Position numbers and translations under genes: made by a program. This document shows, one piece after another, positions 17,755 to 26,599 of a stretch of DNA of 64,000 bases. The DNA is taken from NCBI RefSeq assembly GCF_046614675.1, contig NZ_JBKKJT010000004.1:416415-480414 (forward strand). Reading direction: 5' to 3'. The notes under the pieces are model-generated. The model had not been told where the DNA came from and made no database searches. It saw only the letters and a list, made by a program, of their open reading frames with translations. Numbering within the stretch: position 1 is the first letter of the stretch; each line of letters begins with the position of its first letter. The stretch comes from Chryseobacterium cupriresistens. Lineage in GTDB: Bacteria; Bacteroidota; Bacteroidia; Flavobacteriales; Weeksellaceae.

Positions 17755-20151
17755 TCATTTTAAAACCTGCTGATCATACAGGATATTATCATCTTCATCA
17801 AAGCTTATGATCAGAACTTTATATTGCTTGGCGCTGTCGTTATTAAAGAATTTAATTCTTGGAGGAACGTAGTCGCTGTCAAACAAATCAGGGTTCCAGT
17901 AGAGGGTTTCGCGGGTATCATTTTCAATTTTTTCCGGAGCATCGTCATCGATCATTTCAATAGGGAACTCTGAAGGTTTATCATATCCTTTGATGATTGA
18001 TACATTGTTCTTCTTCAATTCTTTTTCATTACTTTTAGATTTCATATTCCCCTTCATGGTATAGATGGCTACGGCATCGCCTATTAATCCGGATCCTTTA
18101 ATGATCTTTACCATCGCAATATTATTAACCGGAAGACTGGTAATCATGGTAGGATCGGTCTGTATTTCATCCAAATAGAGCTTAGCCTGCTGCCCGCGGA
18201 TATAAGGAACGCTTGCTCCTGAGTTATTTTTCTGAAATGTCAGGCCGGCAGCTCTTCCCTGCAGCCAGTCTAAAATATTGCTTGATCCTGAAATATGCTG
18301 GTCTTCATTAACGAAATCAAATACTGTAGAATTGACAGAGCTGAACATGCCGCTAGACAGTTGTTTATCAAGCTCCGCTTTCGGATCTTTCTTTTTTCCT
18401 ACTAAAGCTACCGCCTGGATTTGTATATCGTTACTCTCTTTCTTTTTATTATTTTTCTGAGTATTGATCGCTCTGGAAATGGTTGGAGGCAGGCTTTTAT
18501 TTTTGTCGGTTTTTACCAGTGTATATTGGGTTGCCGGGAAATTGCCTGTAAATGGGGAGGGAGTCACTAACGGTTCTATGGTAACAAACAAATCATCATT
18601 TCCCGATTCTTTATTTTCTGAATTCACAAAGGCCGAGATCTCCAGCGGTTCATCATTATTGAGGTTGTTTAAATAGATATACCCATTCTGATCTGTTTTG
18701 AACTGACCGAATACTGGCTGATTTTCACCCGATTTTGATAATAAATTGACCGCCGAATTGATCATCAGGGCATTGTTTTTAATAGGTTTCACCCTGTAAG
18801 ACAGATATTGCTGAGACTGTGTTTTAATGGTGGGTGCCGCGCCGCTGAGTACAGAATTCCAGTCGAATCTTTTCCAGTTTTCTGAAATAAGCAGGGCGTC
18901 CAGCGCTTCAGTGTTGGCATTTTTAGAAAAATATTGCGCCGGGCTGTCTATTCTTGTTGTAAAATCTCCCGTCAGCCAAAGTCTGCTCAGAATATTTTCC
19001 TCTTCAGGAGTCTGGCTACCGTCATCTTCACTCACCAAAACCGTGTAATGTTTAAAATAAGACTCGGGGGAAAGATCAATACTATTGAATGCTCTTGGCG
19101 TTGGTTTTAAGCTTTGGCCTATTATTTCTGCTTTCTCAATTTTTAGATCAGCAGGTTTTATAAAGCAAAGCCTTTTTGCCACGATATTGTCCTGTTCATC
19201 AAAAATAACCAACTGTAAAATACCATTCGCACCATTACTTACTTTTGTAGGAATGAGACTTGATACATCACTCGTCAGATGGTTGATATTGGCTCTGTAA
19301 GCAAGATGGTTGTTGATGAGTCCTACAACTTTATAACCCTGAAGCTGTTGTTTCAGATGAATACCTTTTATGTTGTATTTTATCCCTTCTTTGGAACTTA
19401 CAACCTCTATACTCAGACCGCTGTCTGCAGCTTGCGGCAGATCAATGGTCTGGCTTTTTCCTTTATTATCCTGAATAATGGCCTGGTATTTTTTTCCTGA
19501 TGCCGGAGTTATTGTAAAGGAAGCCACATTTTTATCAAAAGATTTGAATGTAGTAACAGGAGTGTTGGGAGCTTGAATATCAATTATTTTTCCGGACCAG
19601 CTCTCCGGGAGGGAAGAATTACCCGATAACCTTACAGCAAATTTGGTAGAGGTGCCGTTAATGAAAGTTCCGCCTTCCGGAAATACTTTGGCAGACCAGT
19701 CGGAATTTTTTGCAATAACCAATGATTCTGCAGAGTTCGGATTGTAAACCGGAATGGTTTTGACAATCTGAAAATCTTCATTGAAATTGGTCATATAAGG
19801 AGTGTATGCTCTCATAAAATAAACCTGTTCCGGGAGATCTTCTTTCAGTTGAAAATCCCCGCTGCCTTCCCCGTTCGTAAGAAGTACAGTTTTCCAGTCG
19901 ATTAATTTTTTATCAACATTGTAAAGCTCTACAAATAGGGTAGTAGAGAGTGGCGACCGGTTGTAACCGTTAAATACAAAACTTTTAAACCAGATTTTAT
20001 CACCAGCTGCATATTGTGATTTGTCGGTAAGTATATATACTTTCTCCTGCTCGTAATGATCCTCAAGATTGGTAATTGCTTTTTCCAGTCTGGTTTGTGC
20101 CAGTATAGGCTGTACCATTGAAAGAAGCATTACACAGAATATATTTTTCAT
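17755..20151 (-). CDS. MG2-domain / TonB-dependent receptor plug-domain protein
   Basis: A 798-aa exported protein (signal peptide MKNIFCVMLLSMVQPILAQ). Near residues 35-115 is a macroglobulin MG2-like domain: EKVYILTDKSQYAAGDKIWF and VYFMRAYTPYM. The middle is beta-rich repeats of carboxypeptidase-regulatory type. Residues about 615-700 form a TonB-receptor plug-like domain: ILDWLQGRAAGLTFQ, ASVPYIRGQQAKLYLDEIQ and MVKIIKGSGLIG, but there is no 22-strand barrel after it. So it is a plug without a pore, joined to a macroglobulin-like front. Such proteins occur in Bacteroidota and are thought to work at the outer membrane, but the function is not established. Monocistronic with its own terminator. 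Confidence 0.82.
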   Translation of the reverse strand: MKNIFCVMLLSMVQPILAQTRLEKAITNLEDHYEQEKVYILTDKSQYAAGDKIWFKSFVFNGYNRSPLSTTLFVELYNVDKKLIDWKTVLLTNGEGSGDFQLKEDLPEQVYFMRAYTPYMTNFNEDFQIVKTIPVYNPNSAESLVIAKNSDWSAKVFPEGGTFINGTSTKFAVRLSGNSSLPESWSGKIIDIQAPNTPVTTFKSFDKNVASFTITPASGKKYQAIIQDNKGKSQTIDLPQAADSGLSIEVVSSKEGIKYNIKGIHLKQQLQGYKVVGLINNHLAYRANINHLTSDVSSLIPTKVSNGANGILQLVIFDEQDNIVAKRLCFIKPADLKIEKAEIIGQSLKPTPRAFNSIDLSPESYFKHYTVLVSEDDGSQTPEEENILSRLWLTGDFTTRIDSPAQYFSKNANTEALDALLISENWKRFDWNSVLSGAAPTIKTQSQQYLSYRVKPIKNNALMINSAVNLLSKSGENQPVFGQFKTDQNGYIYLNNLNNDEPLEISAFVNSENKESGNDDLFVTIEPLVTPSPFTGNFPATQYTLVKTDKNKSLPPTISRAINTQKNNKKKESNDIQIQAVALVGKKKDPKAELDKQLSSGMFSSVNSTVFDFVNEDQHISGSSNILDWLQGRAAGLTFQKNNSGASVPYIRGQQAKLYLDEIQTDPTMITSLPVNNIAMVKIIKGSGLIGDAVAIYTMKGNMKSKSNEKELKKNNVSIIKGYDKPSEFPIEMIDDDAPEKIENDTRETLYWNPDLFDSDYVPPRIKFFNNDSAKQYKVLIISFDEDDNILYDQQVLK

Positions 20152-20498
20152 AGAAATCTCAGCACATTTTAATTCTTTGCTAATGTAATCATTTAAAGAC
20201 TTCCGGAAAGGTTAAAAACTTATAATTATCCAATGTACAGGCTATTTTTTACTAAAGTTTTTACTTGCAGAACTACCGGTGTTTTTTAACAATATGATGT
20301 TTTATAAAACAATACAGTCTAATAAAATCACCCGACAAAATTGATAATTTTCTCAATAAGGTGAGATGTGGTACGTTAAAACCGCAAATATAACCTATCT
20401 TTAATTATATGAATTGAAGAAACTTACAGATATGCGGAAAGTGATCCGGTGTCGGCAAGATAGTTGTACTCAATGAACGACCAAACAGAATATAAACT
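20152..20498. other. Divergent intergenic region upstream of the ergothioneine operon
   Basis: About 350 bp between divergent starts. A TATCTTTA sequence near 20395 is close to the TAnnTTTG element and could belong to the egtD promoter, but the partner TTG is unclear. No repeat, no RNA fold and no regulator gene is visible, so control of the operon is not readable. Confidence 0.4.
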
Positions 20499-21479
20499 AT
20501 GAATGTACAGTTAAAACAGAATTGTCATTTTAAAAATGACGGTGCCGATAATTTCGGTTCGGACATTTTAAAAGGATTGTCCGCTCATCCGAAAAAATTA
20601 TCTTCAAAATATTTTTACGACAAAACAGGCGATCATCTCTTCCAGCAGATTATGGCGATGCCGGAATATTATCTTACCAATTGTGAACTGGATATATTTC
20701 AAAATAAAACAGAGGAACTTGTAAAAGCAATTTCCAATATCAATGAATCTTTTGATCTTATAGAACTGGGAGCTGGCGATGCGATGAAATCATCTTACCT
20801 TCTCAGAAATTTAGTAGAGAAAGGAACAAACTTCACCTATATGCCTATTGATATTTCTGGAAATATTCTTTCTGTTTTGCAGGAAAACCTCAAAAAGAGC
20901 CTGCCTGAACTGAACGTTTTACCGTTGGAAGGAGAGTATTTTGATATGCTTGATAAAGCCACCGGGATTTCAAAAAGGAAAAAGGTAGTTCTTTTCTTAG
21001 GCGGGAATATAGGGAATATGGAAAGTGAGGAAGCCGCCCATTTCTGCAGTGAAGTGAAAAGAAAACTGAATTCCGGGGATCTGTTTCTTGTAGGGTTTGA
21101 CCTCAAGAAAAATCCACACACCATTCTTGCTGCTTACAACGATCCTGCGGGAATTACCGCTTCATTCAACCTAAATCTTCTTACAAGAATCAACCGCGAA
21201 TTGAAAGCAGATTTCAAGGTGGAAAATTTCCAGCATTATCAAAATTATGACCCGGTTTCAGGAGATTGCAGAAGTTTCCTGGTAAGTCTTTGTGATCAGG
21301 AAGTTCATATAGGAAACTGTTTATTTACCTTCAAAAAAGATGAATTGATTGATATGGAGATCTCCCGGAAATTTTCTGAACAGGATATCAGAAAACTGGC
21401 TGGCGACTCGGGTTTTCATATTCTTGCTGAAATTAAAGATTCTAAAAACTGGTTTGTAGATTCTATCTGGATGGTATAA
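20499..21479 (+). CDS. egtD: L-histidine N-alpha-methyltransferase (ergothioneine synthesis)
   Basis: A 326-aa SAM-dependent methyltransferase that trimethylates histidine to hercynine, the first step of ergothioneine synthesis. Visible: the family start region HPKKLSSKYFYDKTGDHLFQ, then MPEYYLTNCELDIF, the SAM motif LIELGAGDAMKSSYLL, YMPIDISG (acidic residue for SAM ribose) and LFLGGNIGNMESEEA, all in the order of EgtD (methyltransf_33, formerly DUF2260). Length is normal. First gene of a tight plus-strand operon: 16 bp to egtB, then the two ABC genes. No signal peptide; cytosolic. Confidence 0.93.
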   Translation: MNVQLKQNCHFKNDGADNFGSDILKGLSAHPKKLSSKYFYDKTGDHLFQQIMAMPEYYLTNCELDIFQNKTEELVKAISNINESFDLIELGAGDAMKSSYLLRNLVEKGTNFTYMPIDISGNILSVLQENLKKSLPELNVLPLEGEYFDMLDKATGISKRKKVVLFLGGNIGNMESEEAAHFCSEVKRKLNSGDLFLVGFDLKKNPHTILAAYNDPAGITASFNLNLLTRINRELKADFKVENFQHYQNYDPVSGDCRSFLVSLCDQEVHIGNCLFTFKKDELIDMEISRKFSEQDIRKLAGDSGFHILAEIKDSKNWFVDSIWMV

Positions 21480-21495
21480 TTTAAAATGATTTTTT

Positions 21496-22686
21496 ATGAA
21501 AAAAGATGCATTACCTGTAAAGGCAAATCCTTATAAAGACTGGGTTAAGAAATACTTTGAAGTCAGAAATCGTTCCGTTGAAATTTGCAGTCCTCTGGAA
21601 ATTGAAGACTATGTAGTTCAGCCCGTAGTAGATGTGAGTCCTCCGAAATGGCATTTGGGACATACCACCTGGTTTTTTGAAACTTTTATTTTACAGTCCA
21701 ATTTTCCAGGGTATGAAGTTTTTGATCCTCAGTATAATTTTGTGTTCAACAGTTATTACGAAACCATCGGTGCCCGTGTTATCCGCACCGACAGGGGAAA
21801 CCTGAGCCGTCCATCTGTTTCTGATGTCTTTAAATACCGGGAATACGTGGATCAAAAGATGGATGAATTTCTTCAAAGCGGATATCTTACACAACCATTG
21901 GAATCTCTGCTGGAATTAGGGTTAAACCACGAACAGCAACATCAGGAATTGTTACTTACAGATATCAAATACATTTTAGGGCACAATCCTTTATTTCCTG
22001 CTTATAAAAAAGAAAATATTTCAAAAAAAGAATCTGCCGGAAACTCAGAAATGATCAGTTTTTCAGAAGGAATTTATGAAATCGGTTTTAAAGGTGAAGG
22101 GTTCTGTTTTGATAATGAGCTGGGAAGGCATAGGATATATCTGAATGATTTTAAAATTAGCAGTCAATTGGTGACCAATAAAGAATATGTAGAATTTATG
22201 GAAGCCGGAGGCTATGAAGATTTCAGACACTGGCACGCCGAGGGTTGGGACTGGGTAAAGCAAAATAATGTAAAATCCCCTTTATACTGGCATTTCATTG
22301 ATGGGAAGTGGATGAACTATACTTTAAACGGCTTACAGGAAATCGACTTAGAGGAAGCGGTCTGCCATATCAGTTTTTTCGAAGCCTCTGCTTTTGCTTC
22401 ATGGAAAGGAAAACGCCTGCCAACCGAAGCTGAATGGGAAGCTGCATCAGCCTGTTTCAACTGGGGAAACCGCTGGGAGTGGACTAATTCCGCTTATCTT
22501 CCGTATCCTGGATATACAAAAGAAGCTGGAGCAGTGGGAGAATATAATGGAAAATTCATGGTGAACCAGATGGTGCTTCGTGGTGCTTCGGTAGCCACTC
22601 CGCCGGGACACAGCAGAAATACCTACCGGAACTTTTTCCCGACTCATTTACAGTGGCAGTTCACCGGAATCAGACTTGCACAATAA
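21496..22686 (+). CDS. egtB: Ergothioneine synthesis sulfoxide synthase (non-heme iron)
   Basis: A 396-aa protein with an N-terminal DinB-like domain and a C-terminal formylglycine-generating-enzyme-like (FGE-sulfatase) domain, the EgtB layout. It joins hercynine to a cysteine thiol donor with O2. Predicted iron ligands are H56 (in KWHLGHTTWFF), H145 and H149 (NHEQQHQELL). The C-terminal domain has WEWTNSAYLPYPGY, RGASVATPPGHSRNTYRN and WQFTGIRLA. There is no fused methyltransferase, so it is not an OvoA-type protein. No EgtC (gamma-glutamyl hydrolase) or EgtE (C-S lyase) gene is in the window; a lyase must be elsewhere, and the thiol donor (Cys or gamma-Glu-Cys) is not determinable by eye. 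Confidence 0.92.
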   Translation: MKKDALPVKANPYKDWVKKYFEVRNRSVEICSPLEIEDYVVQPVVDVSPPKWHLGHTTWFFETFILQSNFPGYEVFDPQYNFVFNSYYETIGARVIRTDRGNLSRPSVSDVFKYREYVDQKMDEFLQSGYLTQPLESLLELGLNHEQQHQELLLTDIKYILGHNPLFPAYKKENISKKESAGNSEMISFSEGIYEIGFKGEGFCFDNELGRHRIYLNDFKISSQLVTNKEYVEFMEAGGYEDFRHWHAEGWDWVKQNNVKSPLYWHFIDGKWMNYTLNGLQEIDLEEAVCHISFFEASAFASWKGKRLPTEAEWEAASACFNWGNRWEWTNSAYLPYPGYTKEAGAVGEYNGKFMVNQMVLRGASVATPPGHSRNTYRNFFPTHLQWQFTGIRLAQ

Positions 22687-22694
22687 TTTTGCCT

Positions 22695-23615
22695 ATGATT
22701 ACAGTTCAATCGGTTTCAAAAAGTTTTAACGGAAAAAAAGCAGTTGATGATATTTCCTTTCAGGCCAATGATAAGGAAATTCTGGTGCTTCTGGGAACAA
22801 GCGGCTGCGGGAAAACTACCATGCTGAAAATGATAAACCGCCTCATCGAAGTAGATTCCGGAACTATTTTGATTGATGGCAAGAATATTCAGTTACAAAA
22901 AGCGGAAGAGCTGCGCATGGGAATTGGATTTGTCATGCAGCATTCCGGGTTGTTCCCCCATTACACCATACAACAGAATATAGCAGTTATTCCCGATTTG
23001 CTGAAATGGGATAAAAAAAAGACAGCCGGAAAAATCCTTGAATTATTGCACAAACTCCATCTCTCTGAAGACGTGCTTACACGGTTTCCCAATGAATTAA
23101 GCGGCGGACAGCAGCAAAGAGTGGGAATTGCGAGGGCTTTGATTGCCGATGTCCCTGTTTTGCTGATGGACGAGCCGTTCGGAGCGCTGGACAATATCAC
23201 CAAAAGTGATATTCATTCAGAATTCAAATCCCTGGAAGAACTTAAAAGTAAAACCATTATTCTGGTGACTCACGATGTTCAGGAAGCCTTCGATTTAGGT
23301 CATAAAATCTGCCTGATGGACCAGGGAAAAATTATTCAGACAGGAACTCCGGGAGAAATGTTGTATCAGCCCAAAAATGATTTTGTTAAGAATTTTTTTG
23401 CTAAAAACCGGCTTTTACTGGAATACAAAGTAGCCAGATTGAAAGATCTGAGCTCTCTGATTGAAGGCAGCCGTTTCTATGAAGAACTTCAGTTTTCAGA
23501 TAATACCAATGTTTGGGACGCTTTGCAACATCTGAGTACAGATACTTTCCTTTCCGAAGATTACGAAAATCTGGTTAAAGCATTTAATGAATACCGAAAA
23601 TTCCAGACTGTATGA
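22695..23615 (+). CDS. egtV: ABC transporter ATPase of the EgtV / OpuCA (betaine-type) family
   Basis: A 306-aa ATPase with all marks of an ABC importer: Walker A GTSGCGKTT, Q-loop FVMQHSGLF, signature LSGGQQQR, Walker B VLLMDEPFGALD and the H-loop VTHDVQEAFD. About 70 residues follow the ATPase core, too short for the tandem CBS domains of classical OpuCA. I use the ATG at 22695 because the family begins ITVQSVSKSFNGKKAV; the frame is open upstream to 22653, inside egtB. It starts 8 bp after the egtB stop and overlaps the permease start by 4 bp (ATGA), so the operon is translationally coupled. The gene name is by context: it follows egtDB and is paired with an EgtU-type fusion. Confidence 0.88.
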   Translation: MITVQSVSKSFNGKKAVDDISFQANDKEILVLLGTSGCGKTTMLKMINRLIEVDSGTILIDGKNIQLQKAEELRMGIGFVMQHSGLFPHYTIQQNIAVIPDLLKWDKKKTAGKILELLHKLHLSEDVLTRFPNELSGGQQQRVGIARALIADVPVLLMDEPFGALDNITKSDIHSEFKSLEELKSKTIILVTHDVQEAFDLGHKICLMDQGKIIQTGTPGEMLYQPKNDFVKNFFAKNRLLLEYKVARLKDLSSLIEGSRFYEELQFSDNTNVWDALQHLSTDTFLSEDYENLVKAFNEYRKFQTV

Positions 23616-25177
23616 GCGAGCAAAGTTTTTGGCAGTTTATCACGGAGCAGCATGAGAAACTGCTTACTCAGGTTGTACAGCATCTGGGACTCACTTTTTT
23701 ATCTCTGTTTCTGGCCATCATGATCGGGGTGCCTTTAGGAATTCTCATTGCCCGAAAAAGAAAATTATCAGGTTCTGTTTTAGGAACGGCAGGGATTTTA
23801 CAGACTATTCCCAGTATTGCGCTGCTTGGTTTTATGATTCCTGTTTTCGGGATTGGAGCAGCTCCGGCCATTGTTGCATTGCTGATCTATGCCCTTTTAC
23901 CGATCATCAGGAATACATACACCGGAATAACGGAAGTAGATCCGGCGGTAACCGAAGCTGCAAAAGCAATGGGAATGAATGGAAAACAGCTGCTTTTCAA
24001 AGTTCAGCTTCCTTTGGCGATGCCTGTTATTATTGCAGGAATCAGGACGGCGGCGGTGATCAATGTGGGGGTGGCAACTTTAGCTTCTTTTGTGGCGGCA
24101 GGCGGTTTGGGTGAATTTATTTTTGGCGGAATTTCCCTCAATAACACCCATATGATTCTGGCCGGTGCAATTCCCGCCGCTTTGCTGGCTGTTCTCTTAG
24201 ATCAGACCATTGCCGTTTTACAGAAATTAAGCTATCAGTCTGTAAAGAAATTAAAATATATAATTCCGGCTGTTTTGGCATTTATCGGGATTATTTATCT
24301 TTTAACTTCGGTTTCAAACCATAAGATTAAGGCAGGTTTTACCCCTGAGTTTATGGGCCGGCAGGACGGAAATCTGGGACTTCGCTCGGTATATGGGCTT
24401 GATGCACATCCACTGGTTGTAAGCGATGCCATTATGTACAAAGCAGCCTACGAAAAAGAGCTGGACCTCATCAGCGGATATTCAACAGACGGAAGGATCA
24501 AAGCTTTTGATTTGTATGTTCTGGAAGATGACAGGAAGATTTTTCCTCCTTATTTTGCGGCTCCGGTGATCAAAACAAAAACATTGGAAAAATTTCCCGG
24601 ACTGGAAAAAACACTGAACCTTTTGGCAGGTAAATTCAATGATTCTATCATGACTGAACTGAATTACAAAGCTGATTATCTTAAACAGACTCCCGAAAAA
24701 ATTGCTAAAGATTTTTTAATGAAAACAAATTTATATAAAGATCCACGCAAAGGAAATTCCCAAACCATAAAAATCGGATCCAAAATTTTTGGTGAGCAAT
24801 ATATTCTGGCCGAAATGTACAAAATGCTCATTGAAGGCTACACAGATTATAAAGTAGAAACAAAAACAGGGCTCGGCGGAACGAAAATCTGCTTTGATGC
24901 TCTGATGAATGATGCCATTGATGTATATCCTGAATACACAGGAACCGGACTGCTGGTTTTGCTGAAACCTTCGGCAAAAACGATAGAAGAAGTGTCTAAG
25001 AGCCCGGAAAAAACGCTGGAGTATGTTAACCGGGAATTCCGGAAACAGTACGGAATTGAATGGCTGCAGCCACTTGGTTTTAATAATGCATATGCTTTGA
25101 TGATGCGGAGGAAACAGGCAGATGAACTTAAAATCAAAACTATTTCAGACCTGAAAAAATATATGGATCCTCAATGA
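23612..25177 (+). CDS. egtU: ABC permease fused to substrate-binding domain, EgtU type (probable ergothioneine importer)
   Basis: A 521-aa fusion. Residues about 20-215 are a MetI-like permease (LAIMIGVPLGILIARKRK, the EAA loop region EVDPAVTEAAKAMGMNGKQ, and AGAIPAALLAVLLDQTIAVL). A further helix at about 218-236 (IIPAVLAFIGIIYLL) links to a periplasmic substrate-binding domain of the OpuBC/ProX group (ending in DVYPEYTGTGLLVLL and WLQPLGFNNAYALMMRR). This permease-plus-binding fusion is the architecture of EgtU, the ergothioneine importer described in Streptococcus pneumoniae and Helicobacter pylori. Because ergothioneine is a trimethylammonium betaine and egtD/egtB sit directly upstream, ergothioneine is the most probable ligand; choline or glycine betaine is the alternative. 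The operon ends in a strong terminator. Confidence 0.88.
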   Translation: MSEQSFWQFITEQHEKLLTQVVQHLGLTFLSLFLAIMIGVPLGILIARKRKLSGSVLGTAGILQTIPSIALLGFMIPVFGIGAAPAIVALLIYALLPIIRNTYTGITEVDPAVTEAAKAMGMNGKQLLFKVQLPLAMPVIIAGIRTAAVINVGVATLASFVAAGGLGEFIFGGISLNNTHMILAGAIPAALLAVLLDQTIAVLQKLSYQSVKKLKYIIPAVLAFIGIIYLLTSVSNHKIKAGFTPEFMGRQDGNLGLRSVYGLDAHPLVVSDAIMYKAAYEKELDLISGYSTDGRIKAFDLYVLEDDRKIFPPYFAAPVIKTKTLEKFPGLEKTLNLLAGKFNDSIMTELNYKADYLKQTPEKIAKDFLMKTNLYKDPRKGNSQTIKIGSKIFGEQYILAEMYKMLIEGYTDYKVETKTGLGGTKICFDALMNDAIDVYPEYTGTGLLVLLKPSAKTIEEVSKSPEKTLEYVNREFRKQYGIEWLQPLGFNNAYALMMRRKQADELKIKTISDLKKYMDPQ

Positions 25178-25236
25178 TGACAGACAGTTTTCAACAAAAA
25201 GAATTCTAACCTTATCTTATATAGCTTATTAAAATT

Positions 25237-25272
25237 AATCAGAGTAGATGGTTTTTCTACTCTGATTTTTTT
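25237..25272 (+). terminator. Terminator of the egt operon
   Basis: Stem AATCAGAGTAGA / TCTACTCTGATT with a 7-nt loop, followed by a run of eight or more T. About 60 bp after the egtU stop; the following small gene lies on the other strand and may also use it. Confidence 0.9.
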
Positions 25273-25277
25273 TGTTT

Positions 25278-25448
25278 TTAATTAAGAGGCTTTCTGCCGG
25301 TAAAAATATTGATCAGAACGACAATAATGGCAACCACCAGAAGGGTGTGGATTAAACTTCCTGTGTCCATACCGGGAATGATTCCAAGCATTCCGAGTAG
25401 CCAGACTGCGATGCAGATGACTGCAACAAGCCATAATAAATTTCTCAT
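25278..25448 (-). CDS. Small membrane protein, lmo0937/DUF5670-like
   Basis: A 56-aa protein starting at the ATG whose first base is 25448: MRNLLWLVAVICIAVWLLGM begins a strongly hydrophobic segment, then GIIPGMDTGSLIHTLLVV and a second hydrophobic helix ending INIFTGRKPLN. Two helices, short loop and basic C-terminus match the lmo0937-family of tiny membrane proteins, often linked to general stress. It lies with three other minus-strand genes of stress type. It is too short for typical ORF cutoffs. Confidence 0.8.
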   Translation of the reverse strand: MRNLLWLVAVICIAVWLLGMLGIIPGMDTGSLIHTLLVVAIIVVLINIFTGRKPLN

Positions 25449-25504
25449 ACTATTATTTTTTTGTGGTTAGTGTTGTGATGTAGTGTATAGTTAGCGGCCT
25501 CGTT

Positions 25505-25822
25505 TTATTGATGCCTTACACCTTTATGGTGATATTGGGTGCTTTTATGATCGGTTTTATAGTGGGAATAAACAGTATCAGTAACCGTACTGTAATTTTT
25601 ATTGAAAGACTGATCATCCTCTAACTGTGGCATGGGATAATGAAACTCCTTGCCGTTCTTATAAAGTTTATTGTCGTAAGTCCGGTAAATCTGGTTTTCT
25701 TTATAAGTGTTTCCGTCAGGTGCAAGATATACTTTGCTTTTCTTGCCTTTCTTTCGCAGGCCCATATAAAGCAAAGAACTTCCTGCTGCAAGAGCCAATG
25801 TAATTTTTACTATATTGTTCAT
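25505..25822 (-). CDS. Small exported or anchored protein, unknown function
   Basis: A 105-aa protein. The first 25 residues (IVKITLALAAGSSLLYMGL then RKKGKK) form one hydrophobic helix followed by a basic stretch, typical of a YtxH-like N-terminal anchor. The rest is polar with many Tyr, Asp and His (TYDNKLYKNGKEFHYP; ending in a His-rich tail). No known domain. It is the middle gene of the small stress-type cluster. A membrane location is likely; role unknown. Confidence 0.65.
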   Translation of the reverse strand: MNNIVKITLALAAGSSLLYMGLRKKGKKSKVYLAPDGNTYKENQIYRTYDNKLYKNGKEFHYPMPQLEDDQSFNKNYSTVTDTVYSHYKTDHKSTQYHHKGVRHQ

Positions 25823-25943
25823 ACGATTGTGATTTGATTTTAATAATTACAATTTTTTTGCCATAAGATAGAAATGTGGTACTTTTTAGGCATATAAATG
25901 TTTGATGAAAAGAAAAAGCCTGGCAGAGCCAGACTTTTTAGTT

Positions 25944-26492
25944 TCAGAGCGTTTGTTCTGTATGTTTTCCTTCCCTGATCTCTTCTACCATTTTGGCATT
26001 AAAGGCAGGAAGATCTTTTGGTGTTCTGCTCGTCACGAGTCCGGCATCTACTACCACCTCGCTGTCTTCCCAGCGTGCGCCTGCATTTTTTAAATCCTGG
26101 CTGATGGAGTTGACGGAAGTCAGATTCCTTCCTTCTACCACACCCGCGTTGATCAGTACCTGCGGTCCGTGGCAAATGGCTGCTACAGGTTTATGCTGAG
26201 CAAAAAAATCCTTTACAAAAGTGAGTGCTTTTTCATTGGTTCTCAGCTGATCGGGATTAATAACTCCTCCCGGTAATACCAGCGCATCATAATCTGAAGC
26301 CGCTGCATTGTCCAGCGTTTGATCTACCGGATATTCCTTACCCCAGTCTTTTTCTGCCCATGCCTTAATACTTCCCGCTTCAGGACTTACGATATGGGCG
26401 GTCCATCCCTGTTGTTCCAGATATTCTTTAGGTGAACTTAATTCACTCTCTTCAAAGCCATGTGTGGCCAGTATTGCGATTTTCTTTGACAT
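25944..26492 (-). CDS. DJ-1/PfpI family protein (YhbO/general stress type)
   Basis: A 182-aa DJ-1/PfpI-fold protein. Marks: MSKKIAILATHGFEESELSSP (with the conserved Glu of the active site), DALVLPGGVINPDQLR, and the nucleophile elbow AAICHGPQVL with the reactive Cys in CHG. DVVVDAGLVTSR-type C-terminus (EVVVDAGLVTSRTPKDLPAF) is typical of YhbO/YraA. This subfamily has been linked to stress survival and proposed deglycase or peptidase activities. Neighbours are a DUF2383 protein and small membrane proteins, consistent with a stress regulon. Confidence 0.9.
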   Translation of the reverse strand: MSKKIAILATHGFEESELSSPKEYLEQQGWTAHIVSPEAGSIKAWAEKDWGKEYPVDQTLDNAAASDYDALVLPGGVINPDQLRTNEKALTFVKDFFAQHKPVAAICHGPQVLINAGVVEGRNLTSVNSISQDLKNAGARWEDSEVVVDAGLVTSRTPKDLPAFNAKMVEEIREGKHTEQTL

Positions 26493-26599
26493 AGTACTGT
26501 TTTTTGTGTTAAGTATCGGAAGATTTATGACCTCCGATTACAACGTCCGATTGTTGTGTGATGATTAAATAAAAACTTACCTCATGAGAAAGAGGATAT

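Noticed and set aside
20152..20498. A riboswitch upstream of egtD
   Set aside because: No conserved aptamer-like pattern or terminator/antiterminator pair could be recognised by eye.
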